Positions 24,248 to 35,233 of a stretch of DNA of 64,000 bases are shown piece after piece (positions within the stretch are counted from its first letter, which is position 1; every line of letters starts with the position of its first letter). Position numbers and translations under genes: made by a program. The notes under the pieces are model-generated. The model ran no database searches and was not told where the DNA came from. It saw only the letters and a list, made by a program, of their open reading frames with translations. The stretch is taken from positions 1-64,000 of the forward strand of contig NZ_FUXU01000001.1 in the NCBI RefSeq assembly GCF_900167155.1, given 5' to 3'. Source of the DNA: Enterovibrio nigricans DSM 22720 (GTDB taxonomy: Bacteria > Pseudomonadota > Gammaproteobacteria > Enterobacterales > Vibrionaceae).

Positions 24248-25213
24248 TTACCAACTCAAACGTTGCGGTAACAGTGACACAGACAAAACGCACGCTACGC
24301 CACCCAAATCGGCATGTTTCACCGATACCTGCGCTAAGGCCTGAACTTTTGGCTTGGCGTGATACGCAATGCCTAAACCCGCCGCCGACATCATGGCCAA
24401 GTCGTTAGCACCATCTCCAACAGCAAGGGTATGTGCAGGTGTCAGGTCATAACTTTCCGCCAGATCGCGCAAAATATCCGCTTTACGCTGTGCATCAACA
24501 ATAGTGCCTGCCACTTCACCCGTGAGCTTCCCATTTTCAATCACCAGCTGATTGGATTCTGCAAAGGCCAATGATAGATCCTGCCTCAGCTTGTCTGAGA
24601 ACCAAGTGAAGCCGCCGGAAGCAATAGCCACTTTCCAACCTCGCGACTGCAAGGTTGCCGTTAAGCGTTTCATGCCAGGCATATATGGGATAGTGTCTCT
24701 CACCTGTTCTAACACAGACACATCCGTCCCTTTAAGGGTTCCAACACGCTCACGCAAACTAGCTTCGAAGTCCAGTTCGCCACGCATCGCGCGTTCTGTA
24801 ATATCAGAGACTTTCTCCCCAACCCCCGCAAGCTTTGCGATTTCATCAATGCATTCAATTTGAATCGCAGTGGAGTCCATATCAAAGACAGCAAGCCCGG
24901 GTTCGTTGAGGTTCGGGATATTATCAAGCAGCGCACAGTCAAACGCCCATGCGTCACAAAGGGCGATGATTTCAGGCGTCAACTCTCCGCGCATAAGAAG
25001 TACATCATACGGGCCCACAGTCCATCCCGTTATCGGAGCTGAATACTCCCCGGTCAGAAAGGCGAAATCATCAAGAAAGGCGGCGCTCAAGTGAGTGCCG
25101 TATACCAGCCAGCCAGCTTGTCGGCAGTCTGACGTACGAAACGCTCGAAGTGAAGGGAAACGGTTATAGAGTTTTGTGTGCTTTTTTATTGAATAAAGCG
25201 ATACTGCATCCAT
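24248..25213 (-). CDS. serB: Phosphoserine phosphatase
   Basis: 321 residues, E. coli SerB size. The HAD catalytic motif is FDMDST (nucleophile Asp), with SGGF, the lysine in the AQRKAD stretch, and GDGANDL near the C-terminus. It performs the last step of serine synthesis. It is divergent from ytjB, as in E. coli. Confidence 0.96.
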   Translation of the reverse strand: MDAVSLYSIKKHTKLYNRFPSLRAFRTSDCRQAGWLVYGTHLSAAFLDDFAFLTGEYSAPITGWTVGPYDVLLMRGELTPEIIALCDAWAFDCALLDNIPNLNEPGLAVFDMDSTAIQIECIDEIAKLAGVGEKVSDITERAMRGELDFEASLRERVGTLKGTDVSVLEQVRDTIPYMPGMKRLTATLQSRGWKVAIASGGFTWFSDKLRQDLSLAFAESNQLVIENGKLTGEVAGTIVDAQRKADILRDLAESYDLTPAHTLAVGDGANDLAMMSAAGLGIAYHAKPKVQALAQVSVKHADLGGVACVLSVSLLPQRLSW

Positions 25214-25426
25214 TGCATGAAGTCCTTATCAAAATCTGACGTTACTATACCAAAGACTGTGACATGTCGCAGTACTGACTATTCACTCGCCTTTGCGCCA
25301 AAGAAATTCCGGTGATATGAGGATAACGTTAGGGCTTTCTTGCTTTTTTTCTGCATGAACATCAAACTGGATTATCGCTGAATGACTGCGCGGCTCCTTT
25401 CGAGCAACCTTTAGCTTGGACAGCAT

Positions 25427-26035
25427 ATGCTACAAATAAATAAAAAACGTCTAAAACGACTCTGGCAATTTATTGTCATTTTTGCCTGTTTCGGTACCGT
25501 CATGATGCTGTTTATGTACAGTAATCAGCTAAACCATCGTAACTACAAGATGCTCTATGATCAGACAGAATCTCTATCTCGTGTGATTTTACGTCAGGCC
25601 GCAGCCTCTGCTTATACTGCTATTTCTGGTGATGATGTCGAAACGCTTCAACTGCTGGTTTCAAACCTGCAAGAAGAACCACTGATTCTGGATGCGGCAG
25701 TTTATGATGTTCGTGGCAACGTTCTGGCTACCTCGGTAGGTGCGATGCCTTTAGAGCAATTGACAGGGCTCAATACACCGTTGGCTGTCGCCAGCATTGG
25801 CCGACAACAGCTTGTCGAACCTATCGCGCATGATGGACACATTACCGGGTTTGTTCGCATAACGCTTGAACACGCCAATGTCATCAAAGCAGCCTCAAAT
25901 CGCCTTGAGCAAAGCATTAACTTGGTTCGTGCCATGATACTGGTTGCGTTAGTCACCGGGGCATTATTGATCTTTACGTTTGCAAACCGGAAAGACATAT
26001 GGCGATCAACATTTTTGTTGAAGAATAACGATTAA
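25427..26035 (+). CDS. ytjB: YtjB/Smp-family inner-membrane protein
   Basis: 202 residues: TM1 about 12-30, a periplasmic domain of about 130 residues containing DAAVYDVRGNVLATS, then TM2 about 165-185 and a short basic tail. It resembles E. coli YtjB (Smp), likewise encoded divergently from serB. The family's biochemical function is unknown; topology resembles a sensor module with no output domain. Confidence 0.85.
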   Translation: MLQINKKRLKRLWQFIVIFACFGTVMMLFMYSNQLNHRNYKMLYDQTESLSRVILRQAAASAYTAISGDDVETLQLLVSNLQEEPLILDAAVYDVRGNVLATSVGAMPLEQLTGLNTPLAVASIGRQQLVEPIAHDGHITGFVRITLEHANVIKAASNRLEQSINLVRAMILVALVTGALLIFTFANRKDIWRSTFLLKNND

Positions 26036-26058
26036 GCGAAAGCGATATCGCAGAGACA

Positions 26059-26086
26059 AAAAAGGATGGCCTAAGCCATCCTTTTT
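26059..26086. terminator. Bidirectional terminator between ytjB and deoD
   Basis: A perfect 12-bp stem (AAAAAGGATGGC / GCCATCCTTTTT) with a CTAA loop; it serves ytjB and the deo operon. Confidence 0.9.
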
Positions 26087-26108
26087 ACTGTTCAGTACTT
26101 ACTATTAC

Positions 26109-26834
26109 TTATGCTTCTTCAGCGTCGCCCAGCAGTACAGATTCCAGTGCAATTTCAATCATTTCATTGAACGTGGTTTGACGCTCTTCAGACGTCGTTT
26201 GTTCGCCAGTCTTGATGTGGTCAGACACAGTACAGATAGTCAGTGCTTTAGCACCGAACTCAGCGGCAACGCCGTAGATACCCGCAGCTTCCATCTCAAC
26301 ACCCAGGATGCCGTACTTCGCCATTGTGTCGAAGAACTCTGGCTCTGGAGAGTAGAAAAGGTCTGCCGAGAAGATGTTACCTACACGTACGTTGATGCCT
26401 TTTGCTTTCGCGGCGTCAACAGCGTTACGGGTCATGTCGAAGTCAGCGATTGCTGCAAAGTCATGGCCGTTGAAACGGGTACGGTTGATTTTCGCATCAG
26501 TAGATGCGCCAACACCGATGATAACTTCACGCAGTTTTACGTCTTCACGCACTGCACCACAGCTACCTACGCGGATGATTTTCTTCACGCCGAAGTCTTT
26601 GATCAGCTCAGTGGTGTAGATTGAGCATGATGGGATACCCATACCGTGGCCCATAACAGAAATCTTACGGCCTTTGTACGTACCGGTGTAACCGAACATG
26701 TTGCGAACGTCACAAACTTGTTTCACGTCATCCAGGAAAGTTTCTGCAATGTATTTCGCGCGCAGCGGATCGCCAGGCATCAGAACTGCGTCTGCAAAAT
26801 CACCCATTTCGGCATTGATATGTGGAGTTGCCAT
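26109..26834 (-). CDS. deoD: Purine nucleoside phosphorylase DeoD-type
   Basis: 241 residues. Hexameric PNP features: [12 protein letters not shown] (phosphate loop), [25 protein letters not shown] (ribose site) and TVSDHI with the catalytic Asp. It splits purine nucleosides and deoxynucleosides with phosphate. Last gene of the deoC-deoA-deoB-deoD operon, 88 bases after deoB, with AAGGAA. Confidence 0.96.
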   Translation of the reverse strand: MATPHINAEMGDFADAVLMPGDPLRAKYIAETFLDDVKQVCDVRNMFGYTGTYKGRKISVMGHGMGIPSCSIYTTELIKDFGVKKIIRVGSCGAVREDVKLREVIIGVGASTDAKINRTRFNGHDFAAIADFDMTRNAVDAAKAKGINVRVGNIFSADLFYSPEPEFFDTMAKYGILGVEMEAAGIYGVAAEFGAKALTICTVSDHIKTGEQTTSEERQTTFNEMIEIALESVLLGDAEEA

Positions 26835-26922
26835 TTTTTATTTCCTTTTGATCAAAATTCGGAGTTAACCCGACGCTAATCGGGCCATCATCACCTGACG
26901 ATGGCCGGAATTTCCTTTGGAA

Positions 26923-28143
26923 TTACAGGAAAGATTTTCCGAATTCCATGTCTGACGTACCGAAGTACTTCGCCAGTGTCTGGCCGATGTCAGCAAAAGT
27001 CTCACGACGGCCCAATGAGCCTGCCGGTACTTTCTTACCAAACACCAACACAGGAATGTGTTCACGCGTGTGATCAGATCCTTCCCACGTTGGATCACAG
27101 CCGTGATCTGCAGTCAGGATAAGGATATCGTCTTCGCCCATCATCTCTGTGATCTCAGGCAAGCGCTTGTCAAAATATTCCAGCGCAGCTGCATAACCTG
27201 CAACGTTACGGCGGTGACCGTAATGTGAGTCGAAATCAACAAAGTTGGTGAATACGATGCTGTTATCACCCGCTTCTTTCATCATGTCTTTGGTCGCATC
27301 AAACAATGCAGCCAAACCGGTCGCTTTCACTTTTTTAGTGATACCGCAGTTAGCGTAGATGTCTGCAATCTTACCGATTGAAATAACATCGCCGCCTTTT
27401 TCTTCAACCAATTTTTGCAGCACGGTTGCTGAAGGTGGCTCAACAGACAGGTCACGACGATTACCCGTTCGCTCAAAGCTGCCTTTACCTGCACCCACAA
27501 ATGGACGCGCGATAACACGGCCGATGTTGTAGCCTTCCAGCTCTTCACGTGCTATTTGGCACAGCTCAAGCAAGCGGTCTAGACCGAAGGTTTCTTCATG
27601 ACACGCGATTTGGAATACAGAATCCGCTGAGGTATAGAAAATTGGCAAGCCCGTTTTCATATGCTCTTCACCCAGATCATCGAGGATCTCGGTGCCTGAT
27701 GCGTGACAGTTACCCAAATAATCAGGGATACCTGCACGCGCCAGAATGCGGTCAGTCAGCTCTTTCGGGAAGCTGTTTTGTTTGTCGGTGAAGTAACCCC
27801 AATCAAACAGTACAGGTACACCTGCAATTTCCCAGTGACCCGACGGTGTGTCTTTACCGGAAGAAAGCTCAGCAGCGTGACCGTATGCTGCAACGATGTC
27901 CGCATTTGCGTCCAAACCTTCAGGGAAATAACCTGAAGACTCTTCACACGCTTTAGCCAGACCCATTGCGCTCAAATTTGGCAGTGTCAGTGGGCCTTGA
28001 CGGTCGTCGTTATTCGCATTACCTGCTGCACACGTTTTCGCAATCGAGCCTAGGGTGTTTGCACCCACATCACCAAATACGTGAGCATCTTCTGTTGCAC
28101 CAATTCCGAAAGAATCCAGAACCAAAATAATCGCGCGTTTCAT
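26923..28143 (-). CDS. deoB: Phosphopentomutase
   Basis: 406 residues, E. coli DeoB size. Metal-binding and catalytic signatures of the alkaline phosphatase superfamily: LDSFGIGA at the start, HYGHRRN, and [10 protein letters not shown]. It interconverts (deoxy)ribose 1- and 5-phosphate. It starts 11 bases after deoA with AGGAGG. Confidence 0.96.
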   Translation of the reverse strand: MKRAIILVLDSFGIGATEDAHVFGDVGANTLGSIAKTCAAGNANNDDRQGPLTLPNLSAMGLAKACEESSGYFPEGLDANADIVAAYGHAAELSSGKDTPSGHWEIAGVPVLFDWGYFTDKQNSFPKELTDRILARAGIPDYLGNCHASGTEILDDLGEEHMKTGLPIFYTSADSVFQIACHEETFGLDRLLELCQIAREELEGYNIGRVIARPFVGAGKGSFERTGNRRDLSVEPPSATVLQKLVEEKGGDVISIGKIADIYANCGITKKVKATGLAALFDATKDMMKEAGDNSIVFTNFVDFDSHYGHRRNVAGYAAALEYFDKRLPEITEMMGEDDILILTADHGCDPTWEGSDHTREHIPVLVFGKKVPAGSLGRRETFADIGQTLAKYFGTSDMEFGKSFL

Positions 28144-28154
28144 GATCGCCTCCT

Positions 28155-29486
28155 TTAGACGTCTTGTGGGCCGATCTGGCGGTAAACTTCTGGCGTCGCT
28201 TCTGGCGCATCATCAGTAATGCGCATCGCGGCGTGAAGTTGCTCCGCAGCTTGTTGCCATTCTGCTTCATCCTTAGCATGAACAACCGCCAGCGGCGTGG
28301 TGCTATCAGCTTGCATACCTAAACGGATGACATCACTGAAGCCCACTGAATAATCAATTGTATCGCTTGCAACGCGGCGACCACCGCCCAGACCTACGAC
28401 TGCCATGCCAATGGCACGGGTATCCATTGCGGATACAAAGCCTGAAGTCTGTGCAAACACAGGTTTAACTACATTCGCTGTTGCCAAATATTTGCTGTAG
28501 TTCTCGACAAAATCGAGGGGGCCACCAAGGCCAGCCACCATTTTGCCAAAGCACTCTGCAGCCTTACCGTTATCCAGCACGGCCTGCAATTTGTTCATTG
28601 CTTCCGCTTTGTCTTTCGCTAACCCGCTGATCAACAGCATTTCGGCACACAATGCCATGGTGACATTGTAAAGGCGAGGGTTTCGATATTCACCGGTCAG
28701 GAACTGAACGGCTTCTTTCACTTCCAACGCATTACCTGCGCTTGACGCTAAAACCTGATTCATATCGGTCAGCAATGAACTGGTGCGGGTACCCGCGCCA
28801 TTCGCCACTGCAACGATGGACTTTGCCAACTCTTCTGACTGCTCGTAGGTTGGCATGAATGCGCCGGAACCCACTTTTACATCCATGACCAGCGAGTCTA
28901 GACCAGCGGCCAGTTTCTTGGAAAGAATAGATGCAGTTATCAGAGAGATATTGTCAACCGTTGCTGTCACGTCGCGTGTCGCGTAAACACGCTTATCAGC
29001 GGGTGCTAAATCGCCAGTCTGGCCGATAATCGCCACACCTGCATCTTTCGTCACTTTACCGAACACGTCGTTGGTTGGTGTGATGTTATAGCCCGGAATC
29101 GCTTCCAGTTTATCCAGCGTACCGCCAGTATGACCCAGTCCACGACCAGAGATCATAGGGACATAACCACCGCATGCTGCCACCATTGGGCCAAGCATTA
29201 GAGACGTTACGTCGCCCACACCACCGGTACTGTGTTTGTCGACAATCGGGCCATCAAAATTCATGTATGACCAATCAATAACCATACCAGAATCACGCAT
29301 TGCACAGGTCAGTGCGACACGCTCATCCATTGTCATATCATGGAAGTACACAGCCATGGCAAATGCAGCGATCTGTCCTTCTGAGACAGTCTCTTTCGCA
29401 ATGCCTTGGATAAAGAAATTAATTTCGTCAGACGTCAGCGCAACGTTATCGCGTTTCTTTCTGATGATTTCCTGAGGAAGGTACAT
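28155..29486 (-). CDS. deoA: Thymidine phosphorylase
   Basis: About 443 residues from the ATG at 29486 ([13 protein letters not shown]), matching E. coli DeoA and preceded by GAGG; the open frame reaches up to 29534 but that extension is unlikely. The phosphorylase signature is [10 protein letters not shown], with [16 protein letters not shown] and VGSGAFM. It degrades thymidine and deoxyuridine. Confidence 0.96.
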   Translation of the reverse strand: MYLPQEIIRKKRDNVALTSDEINFFIQGIAKETVSEGQIAAFAMAVYFHDMTMDERVALTCAMRDSGMVIDWSYMNFDGPIVDKHSTGGVGDVTSLMLGPMVAACGGYVPMISGRGLGHTGGTLDKLEAIPGYNITPTNDVFGKVTKDAGVAIIGQTGDLAPADKRVYATRDVTATVDNISLITASILSKKLAAGLDSLVMDVKVGSGAFMPTYEQSEELAKSIVAVANGAGTRTSSLLTDMNQVLASSAGNALEVKEAVQFLTGEYRNPRLYNVTMALCAEMLLISGLAKDKAEAMNKLQAVLDNGKAAECFGKMVAGLGGPLDFVENYSKYLATANVVKPVFAQTSGFVSAMDTRAIGMAVVGLGGGRRVASDTIDYSVGFSDVIRLGMQADSTTPLAVVHAKDEAEWQQAAEQLHAAMRITDDAPEATPEVYRQIGPQDV

Positions 29487-29552
29487 AATGCGACCTCGCA
29501 ACCAAGTGAATCCGCTAAATTGGGGAATGCACACATTCCCCCAAAGAAAGGC

Positions 29553-30326
29553 TTAGTAGCCGCCTTCCACTGCTTTTTCACCTTCACCCAGTGTGTGAAG
29601 CAAGCTTGCCAGCAGACTTGACGCACCGAAACGATAGTGTGCGTTGTCCGCCCAATCACCACCCAGAATACGATCAGCCATTGCCAGGTACTCTGCCGCA
29701 TCTTGAGCAGTACGTACGCCGCCAGCGGGTTTGAAGCCTACTTTTTCAGCAACACCCATGTCTTTGATCACAGTCAGCATGATTTCCGCTGATTCTGGGG
29801 TCGCGTTAACTGGCACTTTACCCGTAGAGGTTTTGATAAAGTCTGCACCCGCTTCGATTGAAATTTCAGAAGCACGTTTGATCAATGCAGCATCTTTCAG
29901 TTCACCGGTTTCGATGATCACTTTCAACGTGATATCACCACACGCTGCTTTCACTTGTTTTACCAGTTCAAAGCCAGTTTTCTCGTCACCCGCAATCAGC
30001 GTGCGGTATGGGAAAACCACATCAACCTCGTCGGCACCATATGCAACCGCTGCTTTGGTTTCTGCCACAGCGATGTCGATGTCATCGTTACCGTGCGGGA
30101 AGTTAGTCACGGTTGCGATTTTAATTTCAGGTGTACCTTGCTCGCGAAGTTGCTTCTTCGCTACAGGGATAAAGCGCGGATAGATGCAGATAGCAGCAGT
30201 GTTGCCTACTGGCGATTTCGCGTTCTTACACAGTTCGATCACTTTCGCATCTGTGTCGTCATCGTTCAGTGTGGTCAAATCCATCAGTTGAAGGGCACGC
30301 AGGGCTGCTGCTTTTAGATCGCTCAT
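29553..30326 (-). CDS. deoC: Deoxyribose-phosphate aldolase
   Basis: 257 residues. The Schiff-base lysine is in DFIKTSTGK; also present are [19 protein letters not shown] and [10 protein letters not shown]. It cleaves deoxyribose 5-phosphate to acetaldehyde and glyceraldehyde 3-phosphate. First gene of the deo operon, with GGAG at the start. Confidence 0.96.
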   Translation of the reverse strand: MSDLKAAALRALQLMDLTTLNDDDTDAKVIELCKNAKSPVGNTAAICIYPRFIPVAKKQLREQGTPEIKIATVTNFPHGNDDIDIAVAETKAAVAYGADEVDVVFPYRTLIAGDEKTGFELVKQVKAACGDITLKVIIETGELKDAALIKRASEISIEAGADFIKTSTGKVPVNATPESAEIMLTVIKDMGVAEKVGFKPAGGVRTAQDAAEYLAMADRILGGDWADNAHYRFGASSLLASLLHTLGEGEKAVEGGY

Positions 30327-30833
30327 GACTTTCTCCAGTCTAAATACTCAAAACCAAGTAACAAATTGCGGTACGAGTCAGTATGTACTCACAACCTGAT
30401 GAGCGGACTTGGCTCCTTGAAGTTTGGCTTGTGCTTTCGGCGTTGCCAATCAACATTCCGTGTTGCCGCACACTCTGCGGCTGAACCGAGAGTGTTACCC
30501 AAGCTACTGCACTCATTTGGTGGTTAGCTTGAGCAGAAAAGTTTCACTGTTTCCGCTGTCACTGCAAAACAGTAGTGAAAATATATGAAATACCACTTCC
30601 GAATCTTTGACAGCGCTCACCAATTTTATCAATGTTCTTCCACAAGCACTAGGTGTTACCTGTTTCTGTTGAAAAACACTCTGTTGCTACTTTCGAGGGA
30701 TACATTGAAGTTCCCACAAGCACGGCATGTCTATGCGCTTTGATATTACACCACTGTATCCGGCTACAAACACATTGTGTGTCTTATTGCTGCTTAATGC
30801 GCTCATGTGACTGTCCGCGTATCTTTACGCACA
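30327..30833. promoter_or_regulatory. deo operon upstream region
   Basis: About 500 bases with no gene. It must contain the deo promoter, which in relatives is controlled by CRP, CytR and DeoR. The clearest structure is an inverted repeat at 30470-30496 (ACACTCT...AGAGTGT with inner CGG/CCG). I found no full CRP consensus; the GTTGCC stretches near 30442 and 30463 vaguely resemble CytR half-sites. Confidence 0.45.
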
Positions 30834-30866
30834 AAAAAACCGCCTCTTAAAGAGGCGGTTTTTTTT
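30834..30866 (-). terminator. Terminator downstream of nupC
   Basis: A long stem (AAAAAACCGCCTCTT paired with AAGAGGCGGTTTTTT) directly after the nupC stop on the minus strand, with A and T runs on both sides. Confidence 0.92.
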
Positions 30867-30881
30867 GATTCTTACTGAGGC

Positions 30882-32120
30882 TTACATTGCAGCCAGAGTC
30901 AGGAAGAAGCCAGCAATGGTTGCACTCATCAGGTTAGACAGTGTACCCGCGGCTACGGCTTTCATACCAAAGCGAGCGATGTCATGACGACGTGTTGGCG
31001 CGATGCTACCCAAACCACCCAGCAAAATTGCGATAGATGAAAGGTTAGCAAAACCACACAGTGCGAACGAGATGATTGCTACTGTCTTAGCAGACAAGTC
31101 TGGAATCATTGGGGTGAAGTTCAAGTATGCAACGAATTCGTTTACAACTAGCTTCTGACCAATGAATGAACCTGCGATTTCAGCTTCGTTCCAAGGAACA
31201 CCAATCAGGAATGCAAGCGGACGGAACAATTGACCTAAGATCCACTCAAGCGTCAGACCGTCGATACCAAACCAACCACCAATACCGCTCAATACACCGT
31301 TGATCAGCGCAATAAGACCGATGAATGCCAATAGCATCGCACCGATGTTCAGAGCTAGCATCATGCCTGAAGATGCGCCGCCAGCAGCTGCATCGATAAC
31401 GTTTGCAGGCTTGTCTTCTTCTTCGTCAGAGTCTGCACCGAATTGCTCGATTGGCTCTTCGGTCTCAGGCTTGATGATTTTCGCAAACAACAGACCACCA
31501 GGTGCTGCCATGAACGATGCTGCAATCAGGTAAGACAATGGAACACCCATTGCTGCATAACCTGCCAGTACACCACCGGCTACAGAAGCTAGACCACCAC
31601 ACATTACTGCGAACAGTTCTGATTGGGTCATTTTTGGTACGTAAGGACGAACAACCAAAGGCGCTTCAGTTTGACCTACGAAAATGTTAGCAGTCGCTGA
31701 CATTGATTCTGCGTGAGAAGTACCCAGTACTTTGCGCAATGCGCCACCCAGAATTTTAATAACGAACTGCATGATGCCCAGGTAGTAAAGAACACTGATC
31801 AATGCAGAGAAGAACACAACAGTAGGCAGAACTTGGAGTGCAAAGATAAAACCAATGCCATCCACAGAGAAGTTCACTAGGCTACCAAACAGGAAGCCGA
31901 TACCGTCTTTACCGTAGTTAATCACGTTCTGTACAGCGTCTGACATGCCATTCAGGATGACTTGGCCAGCTGGAACGAAAAGAATGAAACCACCCAGAAT
32001 AAACTGGATAGCAAATGCACCACCTACGGTACGCAGGTTGATAGCTTTGCGGTTGTCAGATAGCAGTACTGCAATACCCAGCAGTACAACCATCCCTACA
32101 ATGCTCATGATCAGGCTCAT
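30882..32120 (-). CDS. nupC: NupC-family concentrative nucleoside transporter
   Basis: About 412 residues from the ATG at 32120, chosen because AGGAATCCC lies before it and the protein then starts [17 protein letters not shown]; the frame opens at 32192, but that would overlap the -10 element. CNT-family signatures: [12 protein letters not shown], the hydrophobic repeats, NEFVAYLNF and [14 protein letters not shown]. It imports nucleosides coupled to ions at the inner membrane. An acidic loop (ADSDEEEDK) is near the middle. Its place beside the deo genes joins nucleoside uptake and breakdown. Confidence 0.95.
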   Translation of the reverse strand: MSLIMSIVGMVVLLGIAVLLSDNRKAINLRTVGGAFAIQFILGGFILFVPAGQVILNGMSDAVQNVINYGKDGIGFLFGSLVNFSVDGIGFIFALQVLPTVVFFSALISVLYYLGIMQFVIKILGGALRKVLGTSHAESMSATANIFVGQTEAPLVVRPYVPKMTQSELFAVMCGGLASVAGGVLAGYAAMGVPLSYLIAASFMAAPGGLLFAKIIKPETEEPIEQFGADSDEEEDKPANVIDAAAGGASSGMMLALNIGAMLLAFIGLIALINGVLSGIGGWFGIDGLTLEWILGQLFRPLAFLIGVPWNEAEIAGSFIGQKLVVNEFVAYLNFTPMIPDLSAKTVAIISFALCGFANLSSIAILLGGLGSIAPTRRHDIARFGMKAVAAGTLSNLMSATIAGFFLTLAAM

Positions 32121-32181
32121 AAAGGGATTCCTAAAAAAAGTCTTGGCGTCTCGACAAATTGGGAGTGTTAGTCCGGCGGCG

Positions 32182-32187
32182 ATTATA
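32182..32187 (-). promoter_or_regulatory. Likely -10 box of the nupC promoter
   Basis: The minus strand reads TATAAT about 60 bases before the nupC start. No good -35 hexamer lies 16-18 bases upstream, which would suit an activator-dependent promoter such as one using CRP; that is inference. Confidence 0.4.
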
Positions 32188-32322
32188 CTCATGTCCGCAC
32201 CATCATAGGAATGCTTGAGTCACGCTTTGAGTGAAAATTTCGGTGCAACTCACTCAGAAAGGTGATCTAGATCCATTTTTGTGACGTAAGTCTCCCGCAA
32301 ACGATTAGGCAAACGATGTCAT

Positions 32323-33090
32323 CTAACAATTTAATGCAAAACATTTGACCGCATTTTGTGATGTTGTCCGAATAATTGCACCAATATCTTCACTTCGAAT
32401 GTCTGACAGAGCCTTTGCAATCAGAGGTAACCTTTCAGGCAAATTCGCTTCCCCCTGATACCCAAATATGGGCATATCTGGCGCATCTGTTTCAAGAACA
32501 AGAGCGGACAAAGGAAGCTTAGAAAGTGACAATCTCGTCTTGTTTGCTCTTTCGTATGTAATCGTTCCGCCAACACCTAACAATAGTCCTCTCTTTATAT
32601 AGTCTAACCCTTGCTGTTCACTGCCAGTAAACGCATGCAAAACACCTTTTATCTCTGGGAACAGTTTGAGGACTTGTAGCAATTCATTGTGGGCTTTGCG
32701 GCAATGTAATATGACAGGAAGCTGCTATTTCACTGCAAGGGACAGTTGCGCTTTTAGCAGTGCTATCTGTTTTTCCGGCTGTGCATCTTGAATGGCAAAA
32801 TCTAATCCGCACTCACCTACCGCCACACAATGAACCGGTTTGGTAGCAAGGTATGCATCCAGTGTCGCAAGATCATCTTCGTTATGATCGCCCAACCAGA
32901 CCGGATGCAACCCCACAGCGAAAGAGACAAACGCGTACGTCGAAGCAAGGCTTTCAACACGTGACCAATTTTCCTTTGAAACCGCGGGCACAATAATATG
33001 CTTTACGCCTGCACTTAACGTGCGTTGAGCCCAAACATCCGTGCCAACAGAAAATGGCTCAAAATCAAAATGGCAGTGTGTGTCTATCAT
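32323..33090 (-). pseudogene. yjjV: TatD-family DNase (YjjV-like), interrupted by an in-frame TAG
   Basis: The first 121 codons (MIDTHCHFDFEPFS, GLHPVWLGDH, VAVGECGLDF) run to a TAG at 32725-32727. The same frame then resumes as QLPVILHCRKAHNEL and continues to 32323 with HAFTGS, GVGGTITY and ETDAPDMP. Together they give a normal length of about 255 residues. The metal ligands (HCH, Glu of GECG, His of ILHC, His of HAFTG, Asp of ETDAP) are otherwise intact. E. coli YjjV has Tyr in the matching RYDLPVILH stretch, so a Tyr to TAG change is likely. Unless suppressed, the protein is truncated before half its metal site. Confidence 0.85.
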
Positions 33091-33125
33091 CTATGCATTC
33101 CCACTTAACCCTGACCAAAGGATAC

Positions 33126-33155
33126 AAAAAAGCCGCCACTGGGTGACGGCTTTTT
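33126..33155 (-). terminator. Terminator downstream of prfC
   Basis: A stem of AAAAAGCCGCCAC with GTGACGGCTTTTT (one mismatch) lies 23 bases after the prfC stop on the minus strand, with A/T runs on both sides. Confidence 0.85.
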
Positions 33156-33178
33156 AACAAATTAAATAAAGCTAAGGC

Positions 33179-34768
33179 TTAGTGCTCGCGTGTTGCACGG
33201 AAGCTAACATCAGGATGACGTTCTTGTGTCAAACTTAGGTTCACCATGGTTGGCGCGATGTATGTCAGGTTGTCGCCACCGTCTAGAGCAAGGTTTGACT
33301 GGTTCTTACGCTGGAATTCATCCAACTTCTTCCCATCACCACATTCAACCCAGCGAGCCGTTGCAACGTTTACTGGCTCATAAATCGCTTCAACGTTGTA
33401 TTCCGATTTCAAACGCGCAACAACCACGTCAAACTGAAGTACACCAACAGCCCCAACAATCAGATCGTTCGAGATCATTGGTCGGAAGACCTGCACCGCA
33501 CCTTCTTCTGACAATTGAACCAAACCTTTCAACAATTGTTTTTGCTTCAGAGGGTCACGCAGACGAATACGACGGAACAATTCTGGTGCGAAGTTTGGAA
33601 TACCTGAAAACTTCAAATCTTCATTTTGGGTGAAGGTATCACCAATTTGAATGGTACCGTGGTTGTGAAGACCAATGATGTCACCCGCAAACGCTTCTGC
33701 TGCACGCGAACGGTCACCGGCCATAAACGTTACGGCATCAGAAATTGAGACCATTTTGCCCGTGCGCACATGCTTCATTTTCATACCTTGGGAGTATTTA
33801 CCCGATACGATGCGCATGAATGCAATACGGTCGCGGTGCTTCGGATCCATGTTTGCCTGTATCTTGAACACGAAACCTGTGAATTTTTCTTCGCTTGCTT
33901 CTACTGCACGTTCGTGAGCTTGACGAGAGAGAGGTGCAGGAGCCCAATCAGTCAATCCATCGAGTATGTGGTCTACACCGAAGTTACCCAATGCTGTACC
34001 AAAAAATACAGGTGTTAGCTCACCCTTTAAGAAAAGGTCTTGATCAAACTCGTGCGATGCACCAATTACCAACTCAAGCTCATCTCGCAGTTGTGTTGCC
34101 AAATCGTCGCCGATGGCTGCATCAAGTTCTGGATTATCCAATCCCTTAATAATGCGTTTCTCTTGAATCGTATGGCCTTGGCCTGTTTGGTACAGGATCG
34201 TTTCATCACGGTGAATGTGGTACACACCCTTAAACTCTTTACCACAGCCAATCGGCCAAGAAACAGGTGCGCACGCAATCTTCAGCTCATTTTCAACTTC
34301 GTCCATTAACTCCATTGGATCACGGATGTCACGGTCAAGTTTGTTCATGAAAGTCACAATGGGAGTGTCACGAAGGCGAGTAACTTCCATCAGCTTGCGC
34401 GTACGATCTTCAACACCTTTCGCGGCATCGATGACCATTAAGCAGGAATCGACCGCCGTCAGGGTACGGTAAGTATCTTCCGAGAAGTCTTCGTGTCCCG
34501 GTGTATCCAGCAGGTTTACCAAGCAATCATTGTAAGGAAACTGCATCACAGACGTGGTCACAGAGATGCCACGTTCTTTTTCCATTTCCATCCAGTCAGA
34601 TTTCGCGTGCTGGTTAGAGCCACGACCTTTTACCGTACCGGCTTTTTGGAGTGCGTTTCCGAACAAAAGCACTTTTTCTGTGATCGTCGTTTTACCGGCA
34701 TCTGGGTGCGAGATAATCGCAAACGTACGGCGTTTGCCGACTTCCAGCTGGAATGGAGAGTTTGTCAT
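33179..34768 (-). CDS. prfC: Peptide chain release factor 3
   Basis: About 529 residues from the ATG at 34768 ([16 protein letters not shown]), matching the length of E. coli RF3; GGAAAG lies before it, and the frame's extension to 34876 looks non-coding. GTPase motifs: [25 protein letters not shown] and NKLDRD. It recycles RF1 and RF2 from the ribosome after termination. In E. coli it lies near rimI-holD; here the adhesin cluster separates them. Confidence 0.95.
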   Translation of the reverse strand: MTNSPFQLEVGKRRTFAIISHPDAGKTTITEKVLLFGNALQKAGTVKGRGSNQHAKSDWMEMEKERGISVTTSVMQFPYNDCLVNLLDTPGHEDFSEDTYRTLTAVDSCLMVIDAAKGVEDRTRKLMEVTRLRDTPIVTFMNKLDRDIRDPMELMDEVENELKIACAPVSWPIGCGKEFKGVYHIHRDETILYQTGQGHTIQEKRIIKGLDNPELDAAIGDDLATQLRDELELVIGASHEFDQDLFLKGELTPVFFGTALGNFGVDHILDGLTDWAPAPLSRQAHERAVEASEEKFTGFVFKIQANMDPKHRDRIAFMRIVSGKYSQGMKMKHVRTGKMVSISDAVTFMAGDRSRAAEAFAGDIIGLHNHGTIQIGDTFTQNEDLKFSGIPNFAPELFRRIRLRDPLKQKQLLKGLVQLSEEGAVQVFRPMISNDLIVGAVGVLQFDVVVARLKSEYNVEAIYEPVNVATARWVECGDGKKLDEFQRKNQSNLALDGGDNLTYIAPTMVNLSLTQERHPDVSFRATREH

Positions 34769-35233
34769 TGCTTGAGCTTTCCGGTTAAGCGGCAGGAATT
34801 TACCCCAATAGATAGGGCCTACCGAACATTGATTCAAATCGGCGGGTATTTTGTACGATCTTGGGCCGATACTCAACGACTGTATAGAAATCTCTCTGGG
34901 CCAAGATTAAAACCAATTTGTTTTCTATCGTTACGTTTTACGCTCCCCAAAAATCTCACCGCACACTCGATTTATCCATCGAATAACAATGACTAACTTC
35001 GTACTCACCTTTTCTTACAATTACGCTAGTAATAATTCTCACAAACAACTGGTTGTTTTGTCCGCAATTTAACCCTAATAAAACAAGGCGTTTTCCTACT
35101 CGCTTCACCATTTCTGAATATTTATAACACTAATAATTAACAATCTATCATCCATACCGTAAAATCCACGAAGCATGTGTTTCTATTACGAAACATTTAT
35201 TAAATTAAAACTCTCTTCTGCAGGATATGTTTC
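34769..35233. other. Intergenic region between divergent prfC and the adhesin gene
   Basis: 465 bases with no gene. It becomes strongly AT-rich from about 34900 to the adhesin start. It must hold divergent promoters for prfC and for the adhesin. No confident sigma-70 box, VpsT-type site or hairpin could be assigned by eye. Confidence 0.5.

Noticed and set aside
32725-32727. TAG as pyrrolysine or another recoded residue in the TatD-like gene
   Set aside because: TatD proteins do not carry Pyl or Sec, relatives have Tyr at this place, and no recoding element is visible.
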